Part shown: piece after piece, positions 54,480-64,000 of the stretch
Layout of the letters: each line of letters begins with the position of its first letter
How positions within the stretch are numbered: position 1 is the stretch's first letter
Assembly (NCBI GenBank): GCA_902537395.1
Contig: CACBBE010000003.1
Coordinates: 1-64,000, forward strand
Direction of reading: 5' to 3'
DNA length: 64,000 nucleotides
Source: an uncultured Synechococcaceae cyanobacterium
GTDB taxonomy: Bacteria; Cyanobacteriota; Cyanobacteriia; PCC-6307; Cyanobiaceae
Program-made: the position numbers and the translations under genes
Notes under the pieces: model-generated
The model's input: the letters and a program-made list of their open reading frames with translations, nothing else
What the model was told of the DNA's origin: nothing
Databases searched by the model: none

Positions 54480-55478
54480 ATGAAAAAGAAAAAGGTTATA
54501 TGTATTGGAGAGGCTTTAGTAGACAGAATCAGAAATAAGTCCAATCAAGGATTTACAGATTTTTTGGGTGGTGCGCCGGCTAATGTTGCTTGTGCATTGA
54601 GAAAATTAAAAATAGATTCAACATTTATTGGAAGTTTGGGTAATGATGATTATGGAAAAAAATTTATTTCGCAATTTGATCAATTGGGAGTTAATTTAGA
54701 TTTCTTGCAATTAAATAATGATTCATCTACTCGTGTGGTTAATGTAGATAGAGATCAATTTGGAGATCGTTTTTTTTCAGGTTTTGAGGAAAGTTCTTAT
54801 GCATGCTATGCAGACGAAGTTCTTAGTAAGAAATTAATAGAAAAAGAAATTTTTAATTTGGAGAAATCTTTTCTAGAAATAAAATATTTAGTTACAGGAA
54901 CGAACTTATTATCATCTCCAATATCAGCAGAAACTATTTTTTTTCTTATTGAACAGGCTAATAAATTTGAAATCAAAATAGTTATTGATTTGAATTGGAG
55001 AGAGGTCTTTTGGGATCATTCAAGTTTCTCATCAGAAATTAGTAAAGCCGCGAGAGTTAATTTAATCAAGAATTTTTTAAATCATGCAAATGTTTTAAAG
55101 CTTGCGAAGGAAGAAGCAACTTTGTTTTTTGAAGATGAAAATCCCTTGTTAATATCTCAACGACTTTCTAATAGACCAGATGTAATAATAACCGATGGAA
55201 AAAATCCTGTTTTATGGAGCATCAACGGATTTCAAGGAATTACCGAAATTCCTACTTCACAGAAAATTGTTGATACAACTGGTGCAGGCGATGCTTTTCT
55301 AGCTGGCTTTATTTCAAAATTAATTTCTTCTGGCTATCCTACAAATGATTTAGAGATAGAAGATTGCATTAAATTCGCAGGTGTTTGTGGATTATTAACT
55401 TGTCTTGGTGAAGGCGCCATCGAGCAACAGCCATATTATGAGAAGGTTAATAAATTTTTGGGATCTCTTATTTCGTAA
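54480..55478 (+). CDS. PfkB-family sugar kinase, fructokinase-like
   Basis: CIGEALVDRI...FLGGAPANVACALRKL; VDTTGAGDAFLAGF. Confidence 0.92.
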   Translation: MKKKKVICIGEALVDRIRNKSNQGFTDFLGGAPANVACALRKLKIDSTFIGSLGNDDYGKKFISQFDQLGVNLDFLQLNNDSSTRVVNVDRDQFGDRFFSGFEESSYACYADEVLSKKLIEKEIFNLEKSFLEIKYLVTGTNLLSSPISAETIFFLIEQANKFEIKIVIDLNWREVFWDHSSFSSEISKAARVNLIKNFLNHANVLKLAKEEATLFFEDENPLLISQRLSNRPDVIITDGKNPVLWSINGFQGITEIPTSQKIVDTTGAGDAFLAGFISKLISSGYPTNDLEIEDCIKFAGVCGLLTCLGEGAIEQQPYYEKVNKFLGSLIS

Positions 55479-55885
55479 TGTCTTCCATAATTTTTTGAGT
55501 AATTAATTTCTATTTTCCAGAAATTATCAATAACTGTTTCAATTAATTCTGGCCATTCAATAACTAAAATGGCTTGTCTTTGTATTGCCTCTTCTTCTTC
55601 TGAAAAAAAAACTTCTTTTGCTGAAGAAATATTTTTTAACCTGTACAAATCAAGGTGAATTAGCGGAATTCTTCCTGAGTTATAGTGATGCGATAAAGCA
55701 AATGTAGGGCTTGTAATGTCCTCAGAGATTGACAAGCCTTTAGCAATCCCTTGAACAAATGAAGTTTTCCCAGCCCCAATTGGACCCTTTAATAAAACAA
55801 TTGATTGTGGTTTCAATTTGTGTGAGAGTTTTTCCCCCAAATTTAAAGTTTCTTTTAAATTTTCAACAAACACAAAATTACTCAA
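55436..55885 (-). CDS. tsaE: tRNA threonylcarbamoyladenosine biosynthesis protein TsaE
   Basis: VLLKGPIGAGKTSFVQGIAKGL; ITSPTFALSHHY; HLDLYRL. Confidence 0.95.
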   Translation of the reverse strand: MSNFVFVENLKETLNLGEKLSHKLKPQSIVLLKGPIGAGKTSFVQGIAKGLSISEDITSPTFALSHHYNSGRIPLIHLDLYRLKNISSAKEVFFSEEEEAIQRQAILVIEWPELIETVIDNFWKIEINYSKNYGRHYEIRDPKNLLTFS

Positions 55886-55924
55886 AAATCATTTATAGTT
55901 TAATAGAAAAAGATTTTACAAGAT

Positions 55925-57343
55925 ATGGTTATCGCAAATTCAGTTAAAACCTCCGCACCTAATTACGTAATTGCTGATATCTCTCTTTCAGATTTTGGCT
56001 ATAAAGAAATTAAAATTGCCGAAACAGAAATGCCTGGACTAATGGCACTTAGAGATAAATATCAATCTGAAAAGCCATTAAAAGGTGCAAAAATAGCTGG
56101 AAGTCTTCATATGACTATTCAGACAGCAGTCTTGATAGAAACCCTTGTTGATCTTGGTGCGGAAGTGAAATGGGCCTCATGCAATATCTTTTCAACTCAA
56201 GATCATGCGGCTGCAGCTATCGCAGATCAAGGAATTTCCGTATATGCAAAAAAAGGTGAGACTCTTGATGAATATTGGCAATATACCCACTATATTCTTG
56301 ATTGGGGTTCAGACTCTCCAAATATGATTCTTGATGATGGGGGGGATGCAACTGGCTTATTGATACTCGGTAGTAAAGCAGAAAAAGATTTATCTGTTTT
56401 AGATAATCCCAGTAATGAAGAAGAAATTGCCTTATTCAAATCTATTAAGTCTAAGTTGGAAAATGATAGTGACTTCTATTCTAGAATTAAGAGTAATATT
56501 ATTGGAGTTACTGAAGAAACTACTACGGGAGTTGCAAGACTTTATCAACTGCAAAAGCAAAATGCTTTACCTTTCCCTGCTATCAACGTTAATGATTCAG
56601 TAACTAAGAGCAAATTTGATAATTTATACGGCTGCCGCGAATCTTTAGTAGATAGCATAAAGCGTGCAACTGATGTGATGATTGCTGGGAAGGTTGCTTT
56701 AGTAATGGGTTTTGGAGATGTAGGTAAGGGCTCAGCCCAATCATTACGTGGACTTGGTGCAATCGTAAAAGTTGCTGAAGTCGATCCTATTTGTGCTCTT
56801 CAAGCAGCAATGGAAGGTTTTAGCGTTGTTACGCTAGATGATGTTGTGAAAGATATAGATATCTTTGTTACTGCTACTGGTAATTATCAGGTAATAACAC
56901 ATGAAAATCTTCTCAAGATGAAGAATGAGGCCATAGTGTGTAATATTGGACATTTCGATAACGAAATTGATGTAGCTTCATTAAAAAATTATCAATGGGA
57001 AAACATTAAGCCGCAAGTTGATCACATAACTCTACCTAGTGGGAATAAAATTATTCTTTTAGCTGAGGGTAGATTAGTCAATTTAGGCTGTGCTACTGGC
57101 CACCCAAGCTTTGTTATGAGTAATTCTTTTACTAATCAAGTATTAGCTCAAATCGAACTTTTTAATAAGTCAAAGCAATATGAGAAAGAGGTTTATGTTT
57201 TACCAAAACACCTAGATGAAATGGTGGCTAGATTACATCTAGATAAAATTGGAGCAAAATTAACAAAATTAACCAAACAACAGGCTGATTATATTAATGT
57301 CTCTGTTGATGGGCCTTATAAACCAGAACTTTACAGATACTAA
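55925..57343 (+). CDS. ahcY: Adenosylhomocysteinase
   Basis: [45 protein letters not shown]. Confidence 0.97.
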   Translation: MVIANSVKTSAPNYVIADISLSDFGYKEIKIAETEMPGLMALRDKYQSEKPLKGAKIAGSLHMTIQTAVLIETLVDLGAEVKWASCNIFSTQDHAAAAIADQGISVYAKKGETLDEYWQYTHYILDWGSDSPNMILDDGGDATGLLILGSKAEKDLSVLDNPSNEEEIALFKSIKSKLENDSDFYSRIKSNIIGVTEETTTGVARLYQLQKQNALPFPAINVNDSVTKSKFDNLYGCRESLVDSIKRATDVMIAGKVALVMGFGDVGKGSAQSLRGLGAIVKVAEVDPICALQAAMEGFSVVTLDDVVKDIDIFVTATGNYQVITHENLLKMKNEAIVCNIGHFDNEIDVASLKNYQWENIKPQVDHITLPSGNKIILLAEGRLVNLGCATGHPSFVMSNSFTNQVLAQIELFNKSKQYEKEVYVLPKHLDEMVARLHLDKIGAKLTKLTKQQADYINVSVDGPYKPELYRY

Positions 57344-57345
57344 GA

Positions 57346-58005
57346 TTGAGTTTAATTTTTGAAAATTTTCTAACTTCTATACCTGATTACATCAGCTTGG
57401 CTGTTGAAAAAAATTCACTATTAGCATACCTTACGATTTGTCTGGCTATGTTTTTAGAAAATTTAATTCCCCCAATCCCTTCTGAAATAATAATGCCATT
57501 GGGTGGATTTTTTGTTTATCAACAAAAATTAAATTTCTATATTTTAGTTTTTTGGGGGTTATTTGGAACTATTTTAGGATCATTGCCTTGGTATTATTTA
57601 GGTAGATTAGTTAATGAAAAAAGACTTTCAAATTTTCTAGATAAAAAAGGAAAATATCTGGGTATTTCTTCTAACGATTTAAATAAAAGTAAAATGTGGT
57701 TTGATAAATATGGGGTTTCTTTAGTTTTTTGGGGCCGATTAGTGCCAGGCATAAGAACTTTAATTTCAGTTCCTGCTGGCATAGAACTTATGCCATTAAG
57801 AAAATTTCTGCTTTGGACTACATTTGGAAGCTTAATATGGGTAGCACTTCTGACTTATTCAGGATATTTATTTGGTGAAAACTATCTAATCATTGAAACT
57901 TACTTAGATCAAATCAAATATTTTGTAAAACCAATTTTAATTTTAATTTTCTTATATTTTTTTATGAAAATACTTATAAGGTTTTTAAAAAAAAATAGAG
58001 CTTAG
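57346..58005 (+). CDS. DedA-family membrane protein
   Basis: FLENLIPPIPSEIIMPLGGF; FWGRLVPGIRTLISVPAGIELMPLRKFLLWT; TTG start. Confidence 0.92.
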   Translation: MSLIFENFLTSIPDYISLAVEKNSLLAYLTICLAMFLENLIPPIPSEIIMPLGGFFVYQQKLNFYILVFWGLFGTILGSLPWYYLGRLVNEKRLSNFLDKKGKYLGISSNDLNKSKMWFDKYGVSLVFWGRLVPGIRTLISVPAGIELMPLRKFLLWTTFGSLIWVALLTYSGYLFGENYLIIETYLDQIKYFVKPILILIFLYFFMKILIRFLKKNRA

Positions 58006-58373
58006 AAAGGAATTTCACTTGAGTTATTGCTGTTGGAGTATTGGTTATTATCAGACTCTTTTCGTGAACCTAGTAAGTTTAACCTTTCTACCCTAACAAC
58101 TGGTTTATATCTATCATCACCAGTATTTTTATCTTTCCAACTATCAATTTTAAAGCTTCCTGTAATTCCAATTAATGATCCTTTTTTCACATAATCTGCG
58201 GCTATTTGTGCTTGCTTGCCCCATATTTCTAAATTAAACCAATCTGGCTCTTCATCTCTACTTCTTCTGTTAACTGCAATTGTGAAATTCGCTACGATAC
58301 TACCTGATTCAAAATATCTGACATCTGGTTCTCGTCCTGCTCTGCCAACAAGATTAATAGTGTTAATTTCCAT
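58002..58373 (-). CDS. ssb: Single-stranded DNA-binding protein
   Basis: MEINTINLVGRAGREPDVRYFESGSIVANFTIAVNRRSRDEEPDWFNLEIWGKQA; start placed at the internal ATG, not at the 58418 ORF start. Confidence 0.94.
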   Translation of the reverse strand: MEINTINLVGRAGREPDVRYFESGSIVANFTIAVNRRSRDEEPDWFNLEIWGKQAQIAADYVKKGSLIGITGSFKIDSWKDKNTGDDRYKPVVRVERLNLLGSRKESDNNQYSNSNNSSEIPF

Positions 58374-58375
58374 AA

Positions 58376-58394
58376 TTTTTTTTTTTTTATAATA
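58376..58394 (-). promoter_or_regulatory. A13 tract with adjacent TATTAT (-10-like) immediately upstream of ssb start
   Basis: Minus strand: TATTAT (58394-58389) then AAAAAAAAAAAAA (58388-58376), TT, ATG (58373). Confidence 0.45.
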
Positions 58395-58506
58395 CTCATA
58401 TTTTCTGGTTCTGCTCAAAGTTTTACGTGCTATTCATAACTAAACGACAGAATTCCGAGAGCTTATTAAAAAATAGATATATTATTTATAAAAAGAAATT
58501 CTTATT

Positions 58507-59559
58507 GTGATTTTTAACAGATTTAAATTTTCTCGAGATATTGGCATAGATTTGGGAACGGCCAATACCCTCATACATGTATCAGGAAAAGGCGTTGTTT
58601 TACAGGAGCCTTCTGTGGTAGCTATGGATTTAGAAGAAGGGATTCCATTAGCTGTTGGTAAAGAAGCAAAGTTAATGCTTGGAAGGACCCCAGGCAATAT
58701 AAGAGCCGTAAGACCACTAAGAGATGGGGTTATCGCAGATTTTGATGCTGCAGAACAAATGATAAAAACATTTATTCAAAAATGTAATGAAGGTAAGGGG
58801 ATAGTAGCTCCGAGGATAGTGATTGGAATCCCAAGTGGAGTTACTAGTGTTGAGCGCAGAGCAGTAAGAGAAGCTGGATTAGCGGGAGCTAGAGAAGTTC
58901 ATTTAATAGATGAACCTGTCGCAGCAGCAATAGGTGCATCATTACCTGTAACTGAGCCGATTGGAACAATGATTGTTGATATTGGTGGAGGTACTACTGA
59001 GGTTGCAGTATTAAGTTTAGGAGGAACTGTTTTGAGTGAATCTGTTCGAATAGCAGGCGATGAAATAAATGAGTCAATTGCGCTCTATCTTAAAAAAGTT
59101 CACAATTTAGTTGTTGGAGAAAGAACTGCAGAAGATATCAAGATTAAAATTGGATCTGCATTTCCAGATGATGATTTTGATAAAACTACTTTAGAGGTTA
59201 GAGGTTTACATCTTTTATCTGGTCTGCCTAGATCAGTTACTTTGACATCAGGAGAAATCAGAGAAGCTATGGCTGAAACACTTAGCAAAATAGTCGAAGC
59301 TGTAAAAAGAACTTTAGAGCGAACCCCTCCTGAACTTGCTGCAGACATAGTTGATAGGGGTATTATGCTTGCGGGTGGGGGAGCTTTAGTGAGAGGCATT
59401 AATGATTTATTGAGCGATGAAACAGGAATTTTTACTCATGTAGCAGAAAATCCACTGCTTTGCGTAGTGAATGGTTGTGGAGAGGTGTTGGATGATTTCA
59501 AAAAACTCAAAAGAGTTGTTGACACTCCAGAATTTATAAGGAATGCCATAAGAGATTAA
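58507..59559 (+). CDS. mreB: Rod shape-determining protein MreB
   Basis: [34 protein letters not shown] start. Confidence 0.97.
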   Translation: MIFNRFKFSRDIGIDLGTANTLIHVSGKGVVLQEPSVVAMDLEEGIPLAVGKEAKLMLGRTPGNIRAVRPLRDGVIADFDAAEQMIKTFIQKCNEGKGIVAPRIVIGIPSGVTSVERRAVREAGLAGAREVHLIDEPVAAAIGASLPVTEPIGTMIVDIGGGTTEVAVLSLGGTVLSESVRIAGDEINESIALYLKKVHNLVVGERTAEDIKIKIGSAFPDDDFDKTTLEVRGLHLLSGLPRSVTLTSGEIREAMAETLSKIVEAVKRTLERTPPELAADIVDRGIMLAGGGALVRGINDLLSDETGIFTHVAENPLLCVVNGCGEVLDDFKKLKRVVDTPEFIRNAIRD

Positions 59560-59563
59560 TGTT

Positions 59564-60316
59564 ATGTTAGGTATCCGACGAATTTCTACTAGTCGTTGGT
59601 GGCATAAAAAGAAAAATTGGCTATTTTTTGCAATTTTTTTATTTTTGGTTTTTGTAAGAATATCAAAAGGAGCTTTTTATAAAGATTTTTATTATTTTAT
59701 CTCAAAACCTTTTTGGCCCGGTCAATTTCAAAAAGAAATTGTTCTTGAGAGTATTGATCAAGAATATTTAATAAAGTTAAATCTTCTTAAAAAAGATAAT
59801 TTAAGATTGCGACAAATTTTATCTCTTCAAGGATCATCTAATGATGGACATATTTCAGCTGCAGTTATTTCGCGAAAAACAGGTAGTTGGTGGAGACAAA
59901 TAATTTTAAACAAAGGTTCAAAGGATGGAGTAGAAATTGGCAATATTGTGATTGGTCCGGGTGGATTATTAGGAAGAGTAAAGAATACTTCTTTTTTCAC
60001 TTCGTCGGTAACTTTAATAACTTCTCCAGAAAGTAAGTTAGGCGTTTGGGTGGATAGAATTCAAATCAATGGATTACTTGTCGGTTTAGGAGATGATTAT
60101 CCAAGCCTAATACTTTATTCAAAAGATGCCGATATTAAAGTCGGAGATTTTGTATCATCATCTCCTGCTAGTACGTTATTACCTCCAAATATCCCTATTG
60201 GAATTGTCCAATCTATAGATGAGACATTGAAATCAAAAAAAACGGCAAAAATTTCACTTTTAGCAAAACCTCATGTGATTGATTGGGTACAAATTTTGAA
60301 ATTAAATATTAAATGA
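59564..60316 (+). CDS. mreC: Rod shape-determining protein MreC
   Basis: N-terminal TM, coiled coil and beta domain (GSKDGVEIGNIVIGPGGLLGRV); follows mreB. Confidence 0.92.
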   Translation: MLGIRRISTSRWWHKKKNWLFFAIFLFLVFVRISKGAFYKDFYYFISKPFWPGQFQKEIVLESIDQEYLIKLNLLKKDNLRLRQILSLQGSSNDGHISAAVISRKTGSWWRQIILNKGSKDGVEIGNIVIGPGGLLGRVKNTSFFTSSVTLITSPESKLGVWVDRIQINGLLVGLGDDYPSLILYSKDADIKVGDFVSSSPASTLLPPNIPIGIVQSIDETLKSKKTAKISLLAKPHVIDWVQILKLNIK

Positions 60317-60831
60317 ATAAATTTCTTACAAAAAAATTATCTATAATAAGTTTTGTTTTTATCCCAATTATTTTTTTGTGGCACCCTAATTGGCTTGGAT
60401 TTTTAGGTGTTCAGCCATATTGGCCATTATTTTGGTTATTGCCTTGGTCAATGATTAATGGATCAATCAATGGATTAATATTTGGTTTGTTTTTAGGTCT
60501 CATCTTAGATTCTCTAACTTTAAATGAAAGTTTTACTCAAATACCAGGCTTAATTTTTTGTGGATTTTTATTTGGGAGAATTAAATTACATAGTGATATT
60601 TTGTTGGGGCATTTTAGGTATGGTTTAATTTGTTCTTTTGGAAGTTTTTTATGTGGGACTCTTTATTTTTTACAAATTTTGTTTAGAAATTTTTCAGAAA
60701 GTAATTCTTTAATGTTGATACCCAGTATTAAAAATATTTTAGCGGAAGTTTTTTTGACAGGTTTTTTTGCTCCCTTTATTTGCTCCCAACTTTTAAGGAT
60801 GTTTAAATTTTCAAGAAGAAAAATACAGTAA
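60313..60831 (+). CDS. mreD: Rod shape-determining protein MreD
   Basis: Multi-TM protein overlapping the mreC stop by ATGA; operon position. Confidence 0.85.
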   Translation: MNKFLTKKLSIISFVFIPIIFLWHPNWLGFLGVQPYWPLFWLLPWSMINGSINGLIFGLFLGLILDSLTLNESFTQIPGLIFCGFLFGRIKLHSDILLGHFRYGLICSFGSFLCGTLYFLQILFRNFSESNSLMLIPSIKNILAEVFLTGFFAPFICSQLLRMFKFSRRKIQ

Positions 60832-61015
60832 TAAATTTTTCCAAGAGGTAAAAATGCTTGAAAAAATTTATATATATTTTCAATTCATTTAAAATGTTTG
60901 TAAACCATAGAAATATCTCTTTGAGGGTTCGTAATGTTATATTTTTAATTGTTAGAATAAATGTTCAATGCAATAGTTCTTTGCTTTGAAATATCGAGAA
61001 ATCTTTTTTTTAACT

Positions 61016-61762
61016 ATGTCAAAAGCAAGAATTTTAGTTGTTGATGATGAACCAGCAGTTTTGAAGGTATTAGTTACGAGGCTTCAACTAGCAGGATATC
61101 AAGTGTATTCAGCTACTAACGGCGAAGAAGCTCTTGAATCTTTTCACAGGGATTCCCCAGATTTGATAGTTCTTGATGTTATGCTTCCAAAAATGGATGG
61201 ATTTGCTGTATGTAGGAGAATTAGAGCTGAATCAGTAGTTCCAATAATATTCTTAACAGCTCTAGAGGCTATTTCTGAGAGAGTTGCAGGTTTGGATTTA
61301 GGTGCTGATGATTACTTATCTAAACCATTTAGCCCAAAAGAGTTAGAAGCTAGAATAGCTACTATTTTGAGAAGAATGGGCCCAACTTTATCGGTTACGG
61401 AAACTAAAGAAGTTCCTTCTGGCAAGGGAGTTATGAAATTTGGAAGTTTAGTTGTTGATACTAATCGCAGACAAGTTTCAAGAGCAGGAGACAGAATAAG
61501 CTTAACTTATACTGAATTTAGCCTCCTAGAATTATTGTTTGATGAGCCTGGAAAGGTTGTCCCGAGAGCAGAAATTTTAGAACAGCTATGGGGTTACCCT
61601 CCTCGTAGAGCAGCAGATTTAAGAGTTGTAGATGTATACGTAGCTAGATTAAGAGGTAAACTAGAACCAGATCCAAGAAATCCAGAATTAATATTAACTG
61701 TTAGAGGAATTGGTTACGCATCTCAGAGAGTTGGTGAAACAGCAACATCTTTGGCAAGTTGA
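61016..61762 (+). CDS. rpaB: OmpR-family response regulator RpaB
   Basis: MSKARILVVDDEPAVLKVLVTRLQLAGYQVYSATNGEEALE; LDVMLPKMDGF; winged-helix C-terminus; ATG at 61016 preferred over upstream TTG. Confidence 0.93.
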   Translation: MSKARILVVDDEPAVLKVLVTRLQLAGYQVYSATNGEEALESFHRDSPDLIVLDVMLPKMDGFAVCRRIRAESVVPIIFLTALEAISERVAGLDLGADDYLSKPFSPKELEARIATILRRMGPTLSVTETKEVPSGKGVMKFGSLVVDTNRRQVSRAGDRISLTYTEFSLLELLFDEPGKVVPRAEILEQLWGYPPRRAADLRVVDVYVARLRGKLEPDPRNPELILTVRGIGYASQRVGETATSLAS

Positions 61763-61812
61763 GCCATAGTCTGATAATTTTATTAAATAAAACAAATATA
61801 TTAAAATAAATT

Positions 61813-63351
61813 TTGTCTGAAATAAAAGAAGTACGCTTACAAAAATCTAATTCACTTATTAGTAAAGGATTTGCTTCTTACGCACAGAGTTTTAAAGTTT
61901 CAAATACTATAAAATTTCTTATTCAAAAATTTGATTATTTAGAAAACGGTCAAGAGGATGACTTCAGTGTTTCTATTGCTGGAAGAGTGATGGCAAAAAG
62001 GGTAATGGGCAAAATTGCCTTTTTCACAATAAGTGATCAAGATGGTCAAATTCAGCTTTATATTGAAAAAAAGATTATTAACTTAAATTTAGAAAAACAA
62101 AAATTACTTTCTTTTGAAGATATCAAGGAAATAGTTGATATTGGTGATTGGATAGGCGTCTATGGAACTATTAAAAAAACAAATAAAGGTGAGCTTTCTA
62201 TTAAAGTAGAAAAATGGGAAATGTTATCCAAATCATTACAACCTCTGCCAGATAAATGGCATGGATTGATTGATATAGAAAAAAGATATAGACAACGTTA
62301 TTTAGATTTAATAGTGAATCCTCACTCTAAAAATGTATTTAGAACAAGAGCAAAATGTATAAGTTTTATAAGAAAATGGTTAGATAATAGAAATTTTTTA
62401 GAGATAGAGACTCCAATTCTGCAATCTGAAGCTGGTGGTGCTGAAGCAAGACCATTTATAACCCATCACAATACATTAGATATTCCGCTGTATCTAAGAA
62501 TAGCCACAGAATTACATTTAAAGAGAATGGTTGTTGGAGGATTTGAGAAAGTATATGAATTGGGAAGAATCTTCCGTAATGAGGGGATAAGTACAAGGCA
62601 TAATCCAGAATTCACCTCAGTTGAAATTTATCAAGCTTTTTCTGACTATGTAGATATGATGGATTTGACAGAAGAATTGATCAAAGATGTTGTAGCTGAT
62701 GCATGTGGGTCTTTAAATATAAATTATCAAAATAAAGAAATTGATTTTTCTAAACCTTGGACAAGAATATCTATGAAAGATATTGTAAAAAAATATACAG
62801 GGATTGATTTTGATTCTTTCAGTGGAGATTTTCAATCAGCAAAACAAGCCGTTAAAAGTATAAATGTCGATTTCTCCGATAAAGTCAATACTATAGGAAG
62901 ACTTTTAAATGAGGTCTTTGAGCAAAAAGTAGAATCAAAACTTATAGAACCCACTTTTGTGATCGATTATCCTGTTGAAATTTCTCCTTTAGCAAGGCCT
63001 CATCTTGATAATAAAGAAATGGTTCAGAGATTCGAATTATTCATTGTTGGTCGTGAGCTAGCAAATGCGTTTAGTGAATTAATAGATCCAGTAGATCAAA
63101 GAGAAAGAATGCAACTACAGCAATCTCTTAGAGATGAAGGAGATCTTGAGGCTCACTGTATAGATGAAGATTTCTTGAATGCTTTAGAGATTGGCATGCC
63201 CCCTACTGGAGGATTAGGCATAGGCATTGATAGGCTTATTATGTTAATTACTAATAGCGCATCAATTAGAGATGTAATCCCTTTCCCTTTGTTAAAACCA
63301 GAAATAACTTCAAAAAAAAATGAAAAATTACCCTTGAATGAAGTAAAATAG
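61813..63351 (+). CDS. lysS: Lysyl-tRNA synthetase (class II)
   Basis: [50 protein letters not shown]. Confidence 0.97.
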   Translation: MSEIKEVRLQKSNSLISKGFASYAQSFKVSNTIKFLIQKFDYLENGQEDDFSVSIAGRVMAKRVMGKIAFFTISDQDGQIQLYIEKKIINLNLEKQKLLSFEDIKEIVDIGDWIGVYGTIKKTNKGELSIKVEKWEMLSKSLQPLPDKWHGLIDIEKRYRQRYLDLIVNPHSKNVFRTRAKCISFIRKWLDNRNFLEIETPILQSEAGGAEARPFITHHNTLDIPLYLRIATELHLKRMVVGGFEKVYELGRIFRNEGISTRHNPEFTSVEIYQAFSDYVDMMDLTEELIKDVVADACGSLNINYQNKEIDFSKPWTRISMKDIVKKYTGIDFDSFSGDFQSAKQAVKSINVDFSDKVNTIGRLLNEVFEQKVESKLIEPTFVIDYPVEISPLARPHLDNKEMVQRFELFIVGRELANAFSELIDPVDQRERMQLQQSLRDEGDLEAHCIDEDFLNALEIGMPPTGGLGIGIDRLIMLITNSASIRDVIPFPLLKPEITSKKNEKLPLNEVK

Positions 63352-63380
63352 ACAAATTAATCCAATACGAAATTTTTTAA

Positions 63381-63629
63381 ATGAGTGGTGAACGTGTTGG
63401 TTTCCGTTTCAAACACGCGGATGCAGTAGTAAAAAGGAATCCTCAGGGCCGATCAAGAAGAGGATGGGTTATTGAACCAGTAGAGCAAACTACAAGTAGA
63501 GGAACAAAAATGCCTGCATACAAAATTCGCTGGAGAGACAGTGAGAGGCCTGAAACAGTCTTACAGCATATGTTAATTGCAGATCCAGATCCTTCCCCGC
63601 CTCCAAGTTCAGTAAGTTTAGATTCGTAG
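63381..63629 (+). CDS. Conserved small hypothetical protein
   Basis: 82-aa ORF with basic KOW/SH3-like body (GWVIEPVEQTTSRGTKMPAYKIRWRDSERPETVLQHML). Confidence 0.75.
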   Translation: MSGERVGFRFKHADAVVKRNPQGRSRRGWVIEPVEQTTSRGTKMPAYKIRWRDSERPETVLQHMLIADPDPSPPPSSVSLDS

Positions 63630-63653
63630 TTGCAATAATTCTGCATAATAATT

Positions 63654-64000
63654 TCATCTTTTTAGTGCAGAGTTGATTTCTTTTTTTATACTTTTTTGTT
63701 TTTCATCTTGGCGTTTGTCATGTAATTTTTTCCCTTTGCCGACTCCAATAGTTAGTTTTATCCATGAGCCTTTTAAATAAAGAGATAATGGAACAATAGT
63801 CATACCTTTTTTTTCAGTATTGGATTTCATTTTTATTATTTCTTTTTTATGTAGTAACAACTTTCTATTTCTTAATGGATCATGATTAAAGAAAGATCCC
63901 ACATTTTTATGTTGTGAAATGTGAACATTTAATAATAAGATCTCACCATCTCTAAATGAACAGTAACCATCTCTTAAATTTGCTTTTCCGTTTCTAATGG
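63654..64000 (-). CDS. smpB: SsrA-binding protein SmpB, 5' end beyond window
   Basis: Reverse frame continues from window edge: [47 protein letters not shown]...[16 protein letters not shown]. Confidence 0.94.
   Translation of the reverse strand, partial: IRNGKANLRDGYCSFRDGEILLLNVHISQHKNVGSFFNHDPLRNRKLLLHKKEIIKMKSNTEKKGMTIVPLSLYLKGSWIKLTIGVGKGKKLHDKRQDEKQKSIKKEINSALKR

Noticed and set aside
55886-55924. SAH riboswitch upstream of ahcY
   Set aside because: Only 39 bp of AT-rich sequence; no aptamer possible.
56339-56345. G7 run in ahcY
   Set aside because: Explained by the conserved DDGGDAT motif using GGG codons.
58374-58418. N-terminal extension of ssb (MSRTRKYEYYKKKKI)
   Set aside because: Extension reads through the poly-A tract; canonical SSB starts at MEINTINLVGR.
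60986-61015. N-terminal extension of rpaB from TTG
   Set aside because: Canonical receiver-domain start is at ATG 61016 (MSKARILVVDDEP).

Overview
The window is AT-rich, densely packed cyanobacterial core genome. The gene set (rpaB, psbZ, sqdB/sqdX, Ycf23 and Ycf37 homologs, tiny intergenic gaps) best fits a high-light Prochlorococcus; this assignment is from recognition, not a search. I support about 62 protein-coding genes and one tRNA-Gly(GCC). I found no mobile elements, CRISPR arrays, rRNA, or phage or defence islands. Recognisable groups: mnmG-dnaB-rplI; the gcvH-gcvP glycine-cleavage block; sqdB-sqdX sulfolipid genes; thiG-ycf37-rplT-rpmI; dnaX-clpX-clpP-tig; asd-dapA-rnj; uvrB/lysC/holA/cobH/mutS; psbZ-ribH; secA/cysE/GntR/infC/miaA; gyrB; a tandem crcB pair; mgtE; a group-2 sigma factor; ahcY; ssb; mreBCD; rpaB; lysS; smpB. 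The strongest unexpected signal is inside dnaX. A Shine-Dalgarno-like GGGAGG lies 10 nt upstream of a GAA-AAA-AAA-G slippery run, and the -1 frame stops after two Arg codons, as expected for programmed frameshifting to a gamma-like subunit. Other points of interest are an RNase J C-terminus resembling the PNPase-binding peptide of cyanobacterial RNase E, an A13 tract at the predicted start of ssb transcripts, a perfect hairpin whose loop is the dapA stop codon, a Lys/Thr repeat tail on trigger factor, an insertion in SecA, tandem CrcB paralogs, and several convergent genes with overlapping coding ends.
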